Shown: in pieces, positions 35,181 through 46,373 of the stretch | Layout: each line of letters begins with the position of its first letter | How positions within the stretch are numbered: the stretch's first letter is position 1 | Position numbers and translations under genes: made by a program | NCBI GenBank assembly: GCA_963965975.1 | Contig: OZ014416.1 | Span: forward strand, 3,472,001-3,536,000 | DNA: 64,000 nucleotides | Source of the DNA: Xestospongia bergquistia | Lineage: Eukaryota > Porifera > Demospongiae > Haplosclerida > Petrosiidae | Direction: 5' to 3' | Notes under the pieces: generated by a model | What the model was told of the DNA's origin: nothing | What the model saw: the letters and a program-made list of their open reading frames with translations, nothing else | Database searches by the model: none

Positions 35181-35847
35181 ATAATACTATCAGCAAAGAA
35201 ATGGCAGGCAAAACAGTAATATTATTACAAGAAAGAAAACTTACCTTGCTTTCTTTCCCAATTGAAAGTTAACTCCACCCAAATAAATTGACAGGAAGTG
35301 ATAGTGAGGTGTGTCAAAGAAACCCTTTGTTGTGCACTAGTTTACATTGTTTGGCTTAGAACAAAGTATCAACAGACTCCCCACACAACAAAGAGATCAA
35401 CTTTATGTTGATCATTAAGTGTTCGTAGCATACTACAGAGTTGAGCATCCATTTTATGGCTTTTATGGCTTTTCTTGTTGTTATGTAGCAACATCAACCT
35501 ACCTACCCTGTCACACTAGTAACTTACCTGAAAGCATCATCTTGTTGCTAGAGTAAGCTTTTAAATCGTTGCTATTGTTGAAAAAGCGTTATTGGAAAAG
35601 TAGCCGCCCATGGGCGTGATTACAGTTAATTTGCCACGCCTGTCAACTAAGAAAAGAAGTATGTCAGATAATGAACTTATTAGGACTAAAAAGCAACGAC
35701 TTTGAAATGTGACAAACTTCCAAAGGTACTTCCAAAGATGCGAACTTAATCCTTTTTGAACAGGTAATTCCTGACACAATGAAAGCATGACTAGTTGTAA
35801 AAATTGATCAGGAAGAGCATGGAAAGGATAACACTTAGTAGAGCATC
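35181..35847. other. Spacer downstream of the minus-strand gene
   Basis: No recognised gene. Minus-strand donor-like GGTAAGTTAC (near 35,522) and AAGGTAAGTTTTC (near 35,243) could belong to the 3' part of another transcript. A 96-codon minus-strand frame (35,561-35,851) has no recognisable domain. Confidence 0.4.
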
Positions 35848-36719
35848 TCATTCATCTAATGGTTTCATGTTCTTGTTATTATTCACCAGCAACTGTACTA
35901 ATTTAGTGTGCAAATTCTTCAAGGGTTGATGCTTGGGAGACAGACCTATAAAGAAGAATTCACAACCATCAAATAGTCTATTGACTGTTGGGCACAAGTT
36001 AAGTTGACTAATCAATATTGAAAATAATTGATGGAGATACAAAGTTATTTGTGGCTCTATCTGTTTTATGATAACTTTTAAAATACAATGCAATAGCTTC
36101 TAAACTAAACATCAACCTTTTTTCACTTAATGGATATTATTGTTTAATATTGATATAATATGTCCAAAGTTCAGTTTCAATGTACAATTACTGGAAAAAT
36201 CATCAGGACTGAATTCATCTGACAGTTTGGTTGTATCTATGAAAAGTAGAAGTGTGTTTCATTGTGACTATTGTTAAACTCACCAATTATTGTTAAACTC
36301 ACCAATTAGTTTAAGTTCCTGATATACATGAGCAACAAGTTCAGTACAAATTAATGAACTGAAGTTATCTTTGTAGTTTTTGAGAAATTCCAAGTATTCA
36401 TCATTAACATTTACATTTACTGCAGACAATCAAATCTATTTGTCTCTTTCATACGGTCTTCCTTGAAGCTTCTTACCTACTTAAAATGTAAATAAAAATT
36501 TTAATTAATTATTTCGGTAGCTAACCTTCAACATATCTCACACATTACTTGTCGTTGCTCCTGTTAATTGATAAATTGCAACACGATCATACCAGCCAGA
36601 GAAAATTTTGTTCTTTAGAGGGAAAACTTCCACTCATTTATGGACTGTTCCCATATCAACATTAACAAGCCCCACCTTATTAGTACTGGACTCCCAACCC
36701 AAGTGGAATATGGAGGTCG

Positions 36720-36755
<36 letters not shown>

Positions 36756-36917
36756 CAAATATTTACACAACTAAACATATTTACTTACCAATCCAACGTG
36801 TGAAAAAACAGCTCCAACAAATATTTAATAATTGCTCCAGAACTTGTCGTCCCTGAAACAAATTATCTCCAGTTACAAATTTCATTATATGCCTTTGTGG
36901 AAAAATCAGGTGAAGGT
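35848..36917 (-). CDS. Unrecognised gene, last three exons
   Basis: Three minus-strand exons fit in phase. Exon 36,917-36,789 follows acceptor TTACATTAG and reads MKFVTGDNLFQGRQVLEQLL before ending at GTAAGT. Exon 36,419-36,303 lies between GTCTGCAG and GTGAGT and reads NDEYLEFLKNYKDNFSSL, then ICTELVAHVYQELKLI. Exon 35,945-35,848 follows TTCTTTATAG and reads LSPKHQPLKNLHTKLVQLL to a TGA. Both junctions are phase 1, and the spliced frame is open for about 114 codons. The protein has no motif I recognise; it is Leu-rich and probably helical. The last donor is tandemly duplicated (GTGAGTTTAACAATAATTG, then GTGAGT again). Upstream exons are unresolved. It could be a decayed gene piece. Confidence 0.5.
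36720..36752. repeat. (AT)n microsatellite
   Basis: AT dinucleotides within the intron between the first two predicted minus-strand exons. Confidence 0.95.
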
Positions 36918-37379
36918 CTAATGTAACGAATGATCATGTGAATTATATTACTGAGGACTAACGCTATCTGAGATATTAAAGGTGGAGCACCAGTAGCTAC
37001 TGGAGGTAATAAGTGGCAAAGCATGATGAAATGTATCAGGATGTAAATGAATTGGATTTGCTAGCAAAACTCCTAACTCTTTTTTCAGACATGATCCAAT
37101 GTAAATGTATACATTGTTAAACTATGTTGCTCTAGTGTCTCTGCTTCTGTAATCATTCTATGTTGCTCTGTTGTCTCTGCTTCTGTAATCATTCTAACTT
37201 CTCGAGATGAATACTTGATGACTGCTTCAACTTTCTCTGCAAATTTCAGTGCTTGCAAACATTCTGGACTGTATGAAACCTTCATACAGCAACACATTCA
37301 TTATCTTCATAAAATATTCTGGTAACATCTGAAATGATATGAACATCTGAATGAGTGTCATTAAATCGAGCTACATCTA
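36918..37379 (-). other. Possible upstream coding of the minus-strand gene
   Basis: Minus-strand open stretches include SPECLQALKFAEKVEAVIKY (about 37,260-37,200) followed by a perfectly in-phase 36-bp duplication (37,123-37,158 and 37,159-37,194; ITEAETTEQHRM and ITEAETLEQHSL). Another open stretch reads ISQIALVLSNIIHMIIRYI (about 36,985-36,925). Frames change between them, so this may be a pseudogene or exons I cannot delimit. Confidence 0.3.
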
Positions 37380-37572
37380 GTTGTAGGTTTTGGGTTTAGA
37401 GTTTAGTTTTTAAAATTTAGTGTTTACCATTTTGGTTTTAGGATTTAAGGTTTAGGGTTTAGGTTTTCAAGTTTAGGGTTTAGAAGTTAGGGTTTAGTGA
37501 TTTAGAAATTCTCGTTTCAGGTTTGGGTTTATGTTTTAATGTTAGTATTTAGGGTTCGTGGTTTAGGTGTAT
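37380..37572. repeat. Degenerate telomere-like TTTAGGG stretch
   Basis: Many GGTTTAGGGTTTAGG-like words are interspersed with TTTAGTG and TTTAAGG variants over about 190 bp. No run of identical units is long. It may be interstitial telomere-like sequence or simple low-complexity drift. Confidence 0.6.
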
Positions 37573-37904
37573 TTTACGTCTATTTTATCCCCTTTGTGGT
37601 GCGAAAAATACGCAAATTTTAATCCGATATTACCACAAAAATTCATGAATTTTGAAGACATCTTTTAAAATTTTTTTGAGAAAAAATACATGCATTTTAA
37701 CCTCTGAAAATACTCATAATTTAAAAGACTTTTTGAAAACCTTTTGGGCCAAAATTGCATCTTTTCTCTTTTTCTATGTGTTTGGGTGACCAAAGTATAG
37801 ATATTTAGACACCTTTGTGCCAAAAAAGTAAGGGCACACTTTTAAAATTGTGTATTTTATGCACAAGATGTTCAATTTTCACATATATTTTTGCAAAATT
37901 AAAT
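37573..37904. other. AT-rich spacer
   Basis: A/T runs and repeated words such as GTGCGAAAAATACGC and GGCCAAAATTGC are present. No gene was seen. Confidence 0.5.
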
Positions 37905-39320
37905 TAGAAAAAAACATTAAAAATTCCTTTATTTGGGTGACAAATTTAGGGAGATAGGGGTTAAAATTTCGTTGCATTTTTGGAGTCGAAAATAGTTAAA
38001 AAGTGCTTAAATAATTGCGGATTTTGGTTGCTTTTCAGTAACATATAGTTTGGTATAATTTTGGTGCCAATAATACTTGCAAAAAGTCAAAATTCACTTG
38101 TTTTCTGTAACAAATTTAGAGAAATAGGATTTATAATTTCACGGATTATATTACTACCCAATATTATCATATTACAACATAACGTACCTCATTTTATGTT
38201 GTTATCTATATAACGTTTTATTATAATATAATTTTGCCAATTAACTACCTCAGATTACGCCCTAACGAACATGCCACTTTTCTGTAAATATACTTCCAAA
38301 TACCAGTGTATGTGTTGTAACCTAGCCGAGACAGATTCAACATACAACAACAAATATAAAAGAAAAAACTACTGAACATGTGCTTACACAATATATACAT
38401 GCGCTCATCTGGAATATTCATAGTTATCACATTTCCCCTCTCAAGCAAAATGATCAACTGGTTGAGGTATCAGCTCGAACTGCAGGGGGATCTTGAACAA
38501 AAGGAAATTAGATAAAATCGGTAAAAATTCCTTTTCGGTGTCAAATTTAGGGAGGTAGGGGTTAAAATTTTGTTGTATTTTTGGAGTTGAAAATAGTTAC
38601 AAAAAGGACTTACATTTAAAAGGAAGTGCTTAAATACTTGTGCATTTTGATTGCAAACTATACTTCTAAAAAATACTTAAAAATTGATAGTGGCAAAATT
38701 TTGATAAAAAGGGCTTAAAATTCACTGAATTTGTTAAGATTTTGCATATTTTCAGTAACAAAAATTATAAGAAAAAAGAGATTAATTAGGCATATTTTTG
38801 GCCCCAATAATAATTGGAAAAAGGCATCAAAATTTCAGTAGCAAATTTAGAGAAATAGGGTTTACAATTTCATGTATTACATTACTATCCAATATTATAA
38901 TGTTACAAAGTAACGTACCTCATATTATGTTATCTATATAACGTTTTATTATGATATAATTTTACCATGTAAATAGCTCATATTATGCCCTAACGAACAT
39001 GACAACACTATATATGTATACAGTACTTATCTTATAAAGCATTTCTAGTAATACTTACATGTTATGCCACTTTTCATTTTTAAGCATTATTACCTGCTTA
39101 ACAAGGAGCTATCACTTTCCTGTAAATATACTTCCTCTTGTTTTCTCCAATACCAGTATCTGGGTTGTAACCTGGCCGAGATAGATTCAACATAAAACAA
39201 CAAATATAAACTACTGAAAATGTGCTCACACAATATATACATGTGCTCATCTGGAATATCCCTAGTTATCACATTCTACCCTCTCAAGCTTGATGCAGGG
39301 GTGCAAAACAATCAAATGGC
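37905..39320. repeat. Imperfect tandem duplication
   Basis: Copy 1 (about 37,905-38,480) and copy 2 (about 38,505-39,320) share, in order, CAAATTTAGGGAG(A/G)TAGGGG, TATCTATATAACGTTTTATT and GCTCATCTGGAATAT. Spacing grows from about 600 to 840 bp because copy 2 holds extra sequence. No coding content was seen. Confidence 0.8.
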
Positions 39321-39407
39321 GAACAGCAACAGGACGAATTTGTGCAAGTGGTGGTATATCAATTTGAACTGCAGGAGGATCTGGATTTGGAGTGAACTCG
39401 TCTGATA

Positions 39408-39835
39408 TATGTGACCGGATTTGCGAAAAGGGACCACTTCTGTCAAAAACAAAAATTTCAGTATGGACAGAAAAAGTGATGGTTTCAATCTTTTTGAGAA
39501 TTTGAGTTAAACCAAAAAACGAAGAGAATAGTTCCTGACAGTCATTTTGAAGCGTCTAAAAAGCGAAAGTTCTTTCTAGCTTTGCACGTAGAAGCGTTCG
39601 CGTTATCAAATATTAGTGTACGGGATGCGGGGGTGGAAAATTAAATTCCACTTATCTCAAAATTAATTTTTGGTAGTAGCCACTCTATTTCCGTTTATAT
39701 CTCGTGTCTTGAGCAACGCATGCATTTATCCAAGGTATCAAACAATTCAGCATTATCTACACTTTAAAATGGTATGAAAATGTGAAAATGACAGAAATGA
39801 CTCAAGTGGTCCCTTTTTGCATATCCGGTCACATA
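39408..39835. mobile_element. 428-bp MITE with TA target
   Basis: Terminal inverted repeats TATGTGACCGGAT(T/A)TGC(G/A)AA extend over about 32 bp to GGGACCACTT. TA lies on both sides (39,406-39,407 and 39,836-39,837). The interior has no coding sequence. TA flanks suggest a Tc1/mariner-type parent, which is inference. Confidence 0.85.
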
Positions 39836-39994
39836 TACCAATCTTCGACTGGTTCCTGTGGAACGTGATCAGAGTAGTTACATCTAAGATGGTCAACATA
39901 ACCATACTGTATTAAAAATAATGTAGGCGAATGTGGATTAGGCGAAACCTGCATGAATCCTACAATCAGTAAACAATATTCACAAACCTGTACA

Positions 39995-40176
39995 TGGCTG
40001 CAAGCACCACACCCACTCATCAAACTTCGATAGCCACACCCATTAAATATTTTGGATGTGGTTTATTTTGACCACACCTCATATTTTAATTAATGCTCCA
40101 GGTAGTCTAGGAAATTAATGCATAGCTGCAAGCACCACACCCAATTATAAAGCCACGATAGCCACACCCATTAATG
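39995..40176. repeat. CCACACCC-rich short repeat, two copies
   Basis: GCTGCAAGCACCACACCCA followed by CGATAGCCACACCCATTAA occurs at about 39,997-40,046 and 40,125-40,173. The spacing is about 129 bp. A related CACACCCAGCC motif is at 46,381-46,422. Confidence 0.8.
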
Positions 40177-40371
40177 CTCTACATAATCTCATTTCCCTCA
40201 CAAAAGCAGACTAACTAATCTCTTGTGGCTTCCTCGGCTTTCTCTCTGGAAGATATACTCACCTTTATAGTTGTATTCTCGATACTTACCTTTACTGACT
40301 ACTACAAATTGTATAATTGGGTACAATATATAGAGTAGTATAGATACAGACACACCATTTTATCATAAATA
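40177..40371. other. Spacer
   Basis: No gene or repeat recognised. Confidence 0.4.
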
Positions 40372-40416
40372 TGTAATACTACCAAATGTAACACTGCCAA
40401 ATGTAATACTACCACT
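40372..40416 (+). repeat. Left minisatellite, inverted relative to 44,413
   Basis: About three units of a 15-16-bp word (GTAATACTACCAAAT). The reverse complement of the same word is repeated at 44,413-44,480. Together they flank the exon-cassette array. Confidence 0.7.
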
Positions 40417-40754
40417 CATTAGATTACTTGTCAAAATTTACTGTATGTTGTTAACTTACTGCCAGGGCTCTTTGAGATAGAGGAATGTCTGTCTTGAGTC
40501 TTGATCCAGATGTCTTGAGCTTTGATCCACAAGTCCAGCGAAGCTACATTAATAGATGCATTATGAATTAATGTACTCTAGTACTGTATTCTGTTAACAT
40601 ACTGCCCAGCGTCTTTGAGATCGTGGAAAATCTTGACTCTTGATCCCGATATCCAGCGAAGCTATAGTAATAAAACAGAAATTGAGAGTAATGTGTATTA
40701 TGAGTAATGAGTATTATGAATTATGTACACTAGTACTGTAAGCTGTTAACTTAC

Positions 40755-40812
40755 TCCACAGACTCTTTGTGATAGAGGAATGTCTTGACCTTGATCCTGA
40801 AGTCCAGTGAAG
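40755..40812 (-). other. Representative minus-strand exon-like cassette
   Basis: The cassette is bounded by minus-strand ACTGTAG (acceptor side) and GTAAGTTAAC (donor side). It is 58 bp here, against 59 bp in the unit near 42,490. It begins CTTCACTGGACTTCAGG. Whether it is spliced is unknown. Confidence 0.5.
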
Positions 40813-41539
40813 CTACAGTAATAAAAGAGAAATTAAGAGTAATATGCAGTAATAAAAGAGAAAGTAAGAGTAATGATGTACACTACTACTGTATTCTGTG
40901 AACTTACTCCCCAGCGTCTTTGACAGATAGCAGAATGTCTTTGATTCTTGATCCCAATATCCAGTGAAGCTATAGCAATAAAAGAGATATATTTAAGGTT
41001 ATGATGCATTATGAATTACTTTATACTAGTACTGTATGATCTTACTCCATAGACTCTTCGAGATACATAAATGCCTTGAGCCTTACTCCCTAGACTCTTC
41101 AGATGAATTTCTTGAGCCTTGAGCTTGATGTCGAGCAAAGCTATAGTAATGAAAAAGAGATTAGGAGTATTATGAATTAATGTATTATGAATTAAGACTT
41201 ATTAATTAATGCACACCAGTACTGTGTGCTGTTAACTTACTCCACAGTCTCTTTGTGGTAGAGGAATGTCTTGAGTCTTCATCATGATGTCCAGTGAAAC
41301 TATGGTAATAAAAGGAAAATCAAGAGTAATGATGTCTTTTTTAAGTAATGTACACCAGTACCATATGCTGCTAACTTACTTCCCAGAATCTTCAGATAGA
41401 GGAATGTCTTGAGCCTTGATCTTGACTTCAAGCGAAGCTACAGTTATACAAGAGAAATTAAGAGCAATGAATTACTTCATACTAGTACTGACTACTGAAT
41501 GCTGTTGACTTACTGCCAAAAGTCTTTATAGAGAATTGT

Positions 41540-42100
41540 CTAGCCTCGTACCCAAGCTTTCGCGATAGAAAAGAAAGCTTGGTAACTACTGCTTGTGTAT
41601 GCGCTTAATTATTGTAAATTATGTTATATGTTCATATCATAATGACAACATTTTAAATTAAATGACAAGTAAATGGGTCAGGTTTATATTGATGACGTTT
41701 CATTCACTACTGAGTTTGGGCATGTCTAGCTGAGTTTGTCGGTTCTGCAGAGATTTAATGAAAGCAAAAAGAACGACAAATTTGTTCAGTGCTGTTGGAA
41801 TACAAAACCACACGAAAATATCTTTTCCATCATATATAACTTCAATGAACAAGAGTTTCTCCTTTTAAGAAATAGATTTGGCATTGCTAGCAGCTTTAGA
41901 ACATACAGTAGAGCAGAAGAAAACTTTATATCAGTGATACAAATAGTCTCATATTACGGGTAAAGGAATTTTGTCGTCATAGTTGATGGAGGATTCATAG
42001 AGTATACTAGTTTCAAAGAAATCTGTGGAAATTAAATGCATGCACAAACTGTAGTTACCAGGCTTTCTTTTCTATCGTGAAAGCCTGGGTATGAGGCTAG
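41540..42100 (-). mobile_element. hAT-like non-autonomous element, copy 1
   Basis: The ends are CTAGCCTCGTACCCAAGCTT and its inverted counterpart CTAGCCTCATACCCAGGCTT, and similarity extends to about 50 bp. The flanks AGAATTGT (41,532-41,539) and AGAAATAT (42,101-42,108) are a decayed 8-bp target duplication. The minus-strand interior resembles the RecQ-like segment of copy 3 (GKDIFV against GKDVFV), with a deletion just after that motif. Confidence 0.85.
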
Positions 42101-43577
42101 AGAAATATCTTGATCCTTGATCCTGACATCCAGCAAAGCTATTGTAATAAAACACAAATTAAGACTATGCTATATTATGAATTAATGTACAGTAGTATCG
42201 TATTTAGTTAACTTACTCTTCAGACTCTTCGAGGTATAGGAATGTCTTGAGACTTGAGCCAGACATCAAATGAAGCTACAGTGATAAGATGCATTATCAA
42301 TTAATTTATACCAGTACTGTATTCTGTTAACTTACTCCCAAGCGTCTTGAGATAGCAGAATGTCTTGATTCTTGATCGCAATATCCAGTGAAGCTATAGT
42401 AATAAAATAGAAATTGAGAGTAATGTGTATTATGAGTAATGGGTATTATGAATTAATGTACACTAGTACTGTATGCTGTTAACTTACTCCACAGACTCTT
42501 TGTGATAGAGGAATGTCTTGAGCCTTGACCCTGAAGTCCAGTGAAGCTACAGTAATATAAGACAAATTAAGAGTAATATGCAGTAATAAAAGATAAAGTA
42601 AGAGTAATGATGTATTATGACTTAATGTACACTACTACTGTATTCTGTGAACTTACTCCCCAGTGTCTTTGAGATAGCAGAATGTCTTGATTCTTGATAC
42701 TGATATCCAGCGAAGCTATAGTAATAATAATGTGTATTATGAGTAATGGGTATTATGAATTAATGTACACTAGTACTGTATGCTGTTAACTTACTCCACA
42801 GAGTGAGACTCTTTGTGATAGAGGAATGTCTCAAGCCTTGATCCTGAAGTCCAGTGAAGCTACAGTAATAAAAGAAAAATTAAGAGTAATATGCAGTAAT
42901 AAAAGAGAAAGTAAGAGTAATGATGTATTATGACTTAATGTACACTACTACTGTATTCTGTGAACTTACTCCCCAGTGTCTTTAAGATAGCAGAATGTCT
43001 TGATTCTTGATCCCAATATCCAGCGAAGCCATAGCAATAAAAGAGATATTAAAGGTAATGATGCATTATGAATTACTTTATACTAGTACTGTATGATCTT
43101 ACTCCCTATCGAGATACATGAATGCCTTGAGCCTTACTCACTAGACTCTTCAGATGAATTTCTTGAGCCCTGAGCCTGACGTCGAACAAAGCTATAGTAA
43201 TGAAAAAGAGATTAAGAGTATTATGAATTAATGTATTATGAATTAAGACTTATGAATTAATGTATACTATGATTGTATTCAGTTAACTTACTCTTCAGAC
43301 TCTTTGAGATATAGGAATATCTTGAGCCTTGAGACTGACATCAAGTCAAGCTATAGTAATAAAAGAAGTTAAGAGTAATCGTGTTTCATGAATCAATGTA
43401 ACCTAGTATTGTATTCTGTTAACTTACTTAACAAACTCATCGAGATAGAGGAATGTCTTCATCCTTGACCTCTGACAACCAGCGAATCTATTGTAATAAA
43501 AGAGATTAATAATGCATCATGAATAAATTTATACTAGCACTGACTTACTCCCAAGAGTCCTTGAGATGGAGAAATGT

Positions 43578-44069
43578 CTAGCCTTGTACCCAGGTTTTCG
43601 CAATAGAAAAGAAAGCCTTGTAACTACTGCTTGTGCATGCGTTTATTGTAATTTACGCAATATACTGACATCATAATGGCAAGATTTAGAATTAAATGAC
43701 AAGTAAATGGCTGGGTTTCTATTGATGACGTTTATTTTACTACTGAGTTTAGCCATGGCTAGTTGAGTTTGTTGGTTCTGTAGATACTTAATGAAAGCAA
43801 AAAGAGCGACAAACATGTTCAGTGTTGTTGGAATAGAAAACCACACGAAAACATCTTTTCCATCATTAGCATAGAGTAGAGCAGAAGAATACTTTCTATC
43901 AGTACTACAAATAGTCTCACATTGTGATTAAAGGAATTTTGACATCAATAGTTGACGGAGGATTCCTAGAGTATACTACTTTCAAAGGAATCTGTGGAAA
44001 TTAAATGCATGCGCTAATAGTAGTTACCAGGCTTTCTTTCCTATTGCAAAAGCCTGGGTACGAGGCTAG
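43578..44069 (-). mobile_element. hAT-like non-autonomous element, copy 2
   Basis: It has the same ends as copy 1 and a perfect 8-bp target duplication AGAAATGT (43,570-43,577 and 44,070-44,077), as expected for hAT elements. It sits at the same point of the repeat unit as copy 1, and the following units match those after copy 1, so the pair likely arose by duplication of a unit block already carrying the element. It is 69 bp shorter inside than copy 1. Confidence 0.88.
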
Positions 44070-44412
44070 AGAAATGTCTTGATCCTTGATCCTGATGTCC
44101 AGTGAAGCTATTGTAATAGAAAACAAATTAACAGAAATAATTAATTATGAATTAATGTACACTAGTATTGTATTCAGTTAACTTACTCTTCAGACTCTTC
44201 GAAGTATAGAAATGTCTTGAGTCTTGAGCCTGAAGTATTATGAATCAATGTACACTAGTAGTCTAGTACTGTATGGTCTTAACTTACTCCCTAGACTCTT
44301 TTGAGACAGAGGATGTCTTGAGCCTAGTCCTGGTGTACAGCGAATCTAGGGTAATAAAAGAGAAACGAGAAGGAATAATATATTTTACACTGACGTTAAA
44401 ATATGTTAATGA

Positions 44413-44480
44413 CAATATTACATTTGCAGTATTACATTTGGCAGTATTACATTTGGTAGTATTATATTTGTAGTATTAGT
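44413..44480 (-). repeat. Right minisatellite, inverted relative to 40,372
   Basis: GCAGTATTACATTTG and variants are repeated about four times at a 15-16-bp step. It is the reverse complement of the word at 40,372-40,416. Confidence 0.75.
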
Positions 44481-44640
44481 TTATGTCAAAATACCAGTTA
44501 ATGTTTATACATTTTTATTGTTAATATACTTACCAATTGTTATTTCCTTCATCTGCATGTATGTGTGTGTGTGTATGTTTAAAATAAGGTAATATTGTTA
44601 AGTTATACAATATGAATGTAACATTACACTGATATCCGTA

Positions 44641-45770
44641 TACCTAGAAGGACAACAAATCATGTTACTTGAGTCTATCACGATGTAATACATTACTTTA
44701 CCATGTACCGAGGAACATCATTCGCTCAGAAATACTGCAGGGAAGACTGCCAAATGACTTGGCTAAATGGAATGCAACATACTTTATTAACCAGCATATT
44801 TACTTAATGAATATTACTCAGACTTGCAACATAGTACTAAATATACTTCTTACTAAAGTCAATATATCACAGAGAAAAGGACTAGTTTAAAAGTCAAGCT
44901 TGATATACTAACAGACGTGGAGTACTGCTTCTCTGACCATATTTGTTACTATTGTCTTTCCCTTTTGTTGTAGTCAAGAACATCATTATCTGAGATTTAC
45001 TACAGAGGACACTGTCAAATGGTTTGGCTGTATGGAATCCAGTTCCTTATTCTGTCTTGCTTAACAGCCCTGCAAAGGTAAAGTACTTACAAGTACAAAA
45101 ACATAACAAGCTGACACTCATACAAAAATACACGATATACTAATACACATGGAGTACCGCTACTCTGACCGTATTTATTTGCCCTTGGGCTGTAGCAAGT
45201 AACATCATTGTCTTGGATTGACTTGGCTGAAAGGATATAAAGTCTGGTTGCTAAAATGAAGTAATGCACAAAATATACTGATTACTAAAGCCTATACCTT
45301 ACAGAGAAAAGGACTAGTGAGATATTATGTTTTAAAATGACTAGTTAATAACTTGTATAAACACATTCACATATGATACAGCACACAACTCAAGACTAAA
45401 TAACACAATATTCATATTTTATAAAGTATGTTGCATAGATAACTTATGGTACACATATGATAATAATATTCATAACTATATGCAACACAATAACCAAATA
45501 ATAATACAGTACCCATTGGTTGCTAAAATGAAGTAATGCTGTCTAAGATTTCTAGTACAAACCTCTAGTACCAACCATTACAAGCTCATACTGAAACAAA
45601 AGTTGAGACAATGGAGGTAAATAGGCTTGTACTAAATAGAAAAACTTGACTAATGTTATTCAGACATTGTATTAAATATACTGGTTACTAAATTCTATAT
45701 ACTATGGAGAAAAGGAACACTCAGATATGTTTGCAAATGACTTACGACAGACTTAGTACAGACAACAGAT
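44641..45770 (+). repeat. Exon-cassette array, left part
   Basis: Three cassettes (near 44,705, 44,974 and 45,196) and their spacers belong to the same family as the array at 48,880-64,000. The first reads VPRNIIRSEILQGRLPNDLA, a more divergent version of RNIIVLDLLQRTLSNDLAEW. This part also contains an AT-rich spacer type (45,355-45,500) found again near 50,815 and 56,760. Confidence 0.75.
44974..45077 (+). other. Representative 104-bp plus-strand exon-like cassette
   Basis: It is preceded by a textbook acceptor (TGTCTTTCCCTTTTGTTGTAG) shortened here to its last bases TTTTGTTGTAG, and followed by donor GTAAAG. After two leading bases one frame is open for 34 codons in most copies of the family, ending NPVPSSVLLNSPAE. 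In many array copies the donor is mutated (ATAAAG). 104 is not a multiple of 3, so joining successive cassettes would change frame. The protein is not recognised. Confidence 0.5.
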
Positions 45771-45804
45771 GCACTAAAACTAAGAGATAAAGCTCAATGA
45801 ACTA

Positions 45805-46127
45805 TAGGCTGTCCAAGTTGAGTAGAGCCACACAGATGTGTGAATAATTTTGCCTTTTTACGTGCTATCAACATGAAACTTGCACTATCGATTTAGCTCA
45901 CAAATGCACATTTTATATATAAAATTTGGCTCTCTAGCACTACGAGAAAGTACCAAACTAGAAAACTCCTTACATTTTCAATGGCATACATTTCACAAAC
46001 TTCAAATTGCACACCTTCGAGGGTTTAATAAAAAACAATTTTTGCTTTAAGTCACCCATCTATCACTTGGAAATTAAAAATTACAATTCTAATTATATGA
46101 ACAAATGGTATATTATAACAATTATTA
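45805..46127 (-). mobile_element. Truncated copy of the 794-bp TA-target element
   Basis: On the minus strand this matches the right part of the element at 29,019-29,812: the end CTGTCC(A/G)AGTTGAG, the shared ATTTTATATATAAAATG, GCACTAGAGAGCC, and the CTCGAAGGTGTGCAATTT block. The match stops at the TTAA where the piggyBac element begins. The missing left half was not found beyond the piggyBac copy. Confidence 0.82.
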
Positions 46128-46147
46128 TTAACCCTTTACCGACCAAG

Positions 46148-46207
46148 GTTGCAGATTTGCAACTTTTTGGAACATGCACGAAACGACCAAGGTTGCATAT
46201 TTGCAAC
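46148..46207. repeat. Sub-terminal palindromes of the piggyBac end
   Basis: GTTGCAGATTTGCAAC (46,148-46,163) and GTTGCATATTTGCAAC (46,192-46,207) are each preceded by CGACCAAG. They are palindromes with 6-bp arms and likely transposase-binding repeats (inference). Confidence 0.75.
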
Positions 46208-46373
46208 TTTAATACCAAGCGCTGAAGAAGGAATGCACTCAGTCCGAAATCCTCATTAATGTCTATGGAACGAAAATAAGATTTATCAATAAAATGACCT
46301 TAGTTTTATTAAGAATTGCAATCAACCTCGTCGTAATTGAGCGCAATATTTATACGCATATAATTTCATCAAA

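Larger units (their letters stand above)
40440..44330 (-). repeat. Tandem array of about 20 units with exon-like cassettes (minus strand)
   Basis: Units of about 140-170 bp share TACACTAGTACTGTAT, GTTAACTTAC and AGGAATGTCTTGAGCCTTGA. On the minus strand each typical unit reads acceptor TTTATTACTGTAG, a cassette of 58-59 bp, then donor GTAAGT. One cassette frame reads SLDFRIKAQDIPLSQRVCG, but 59 is not a multiple of 3 and cassette lengths vary, so tandem splicing would not keep a frame. Blocks of units are themselves duplicated at about 2.04-2.06 kb (for example 40,979 and 43,039). Two units carry a hAT-like element. No known gene was recognised. Confidence 0.8.

Noticed and set aside
35561..35851. 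96-codon minus-strand frame after the predicted gene end
   Set aside because: No domain, no acceptor signal at its start, and it overlaps the stop of the three-exon model.
36608..36856. 82-codon plus-strand frame
   Set aside because: It crosses the (AT)n run and lies opposite a better supported minus-strand exon.
41736..41963. 75-codon plus-strand frame inside hAT-like copy 1
   Set aside because: Not conserved in copy 2, and the recognisable RecQ-like text is on the other strand.
46007..46225. 72-codon plus-strand frame across the piggyBac left end
   Set aside because: It spans the junction of two transposons and is chance coding.
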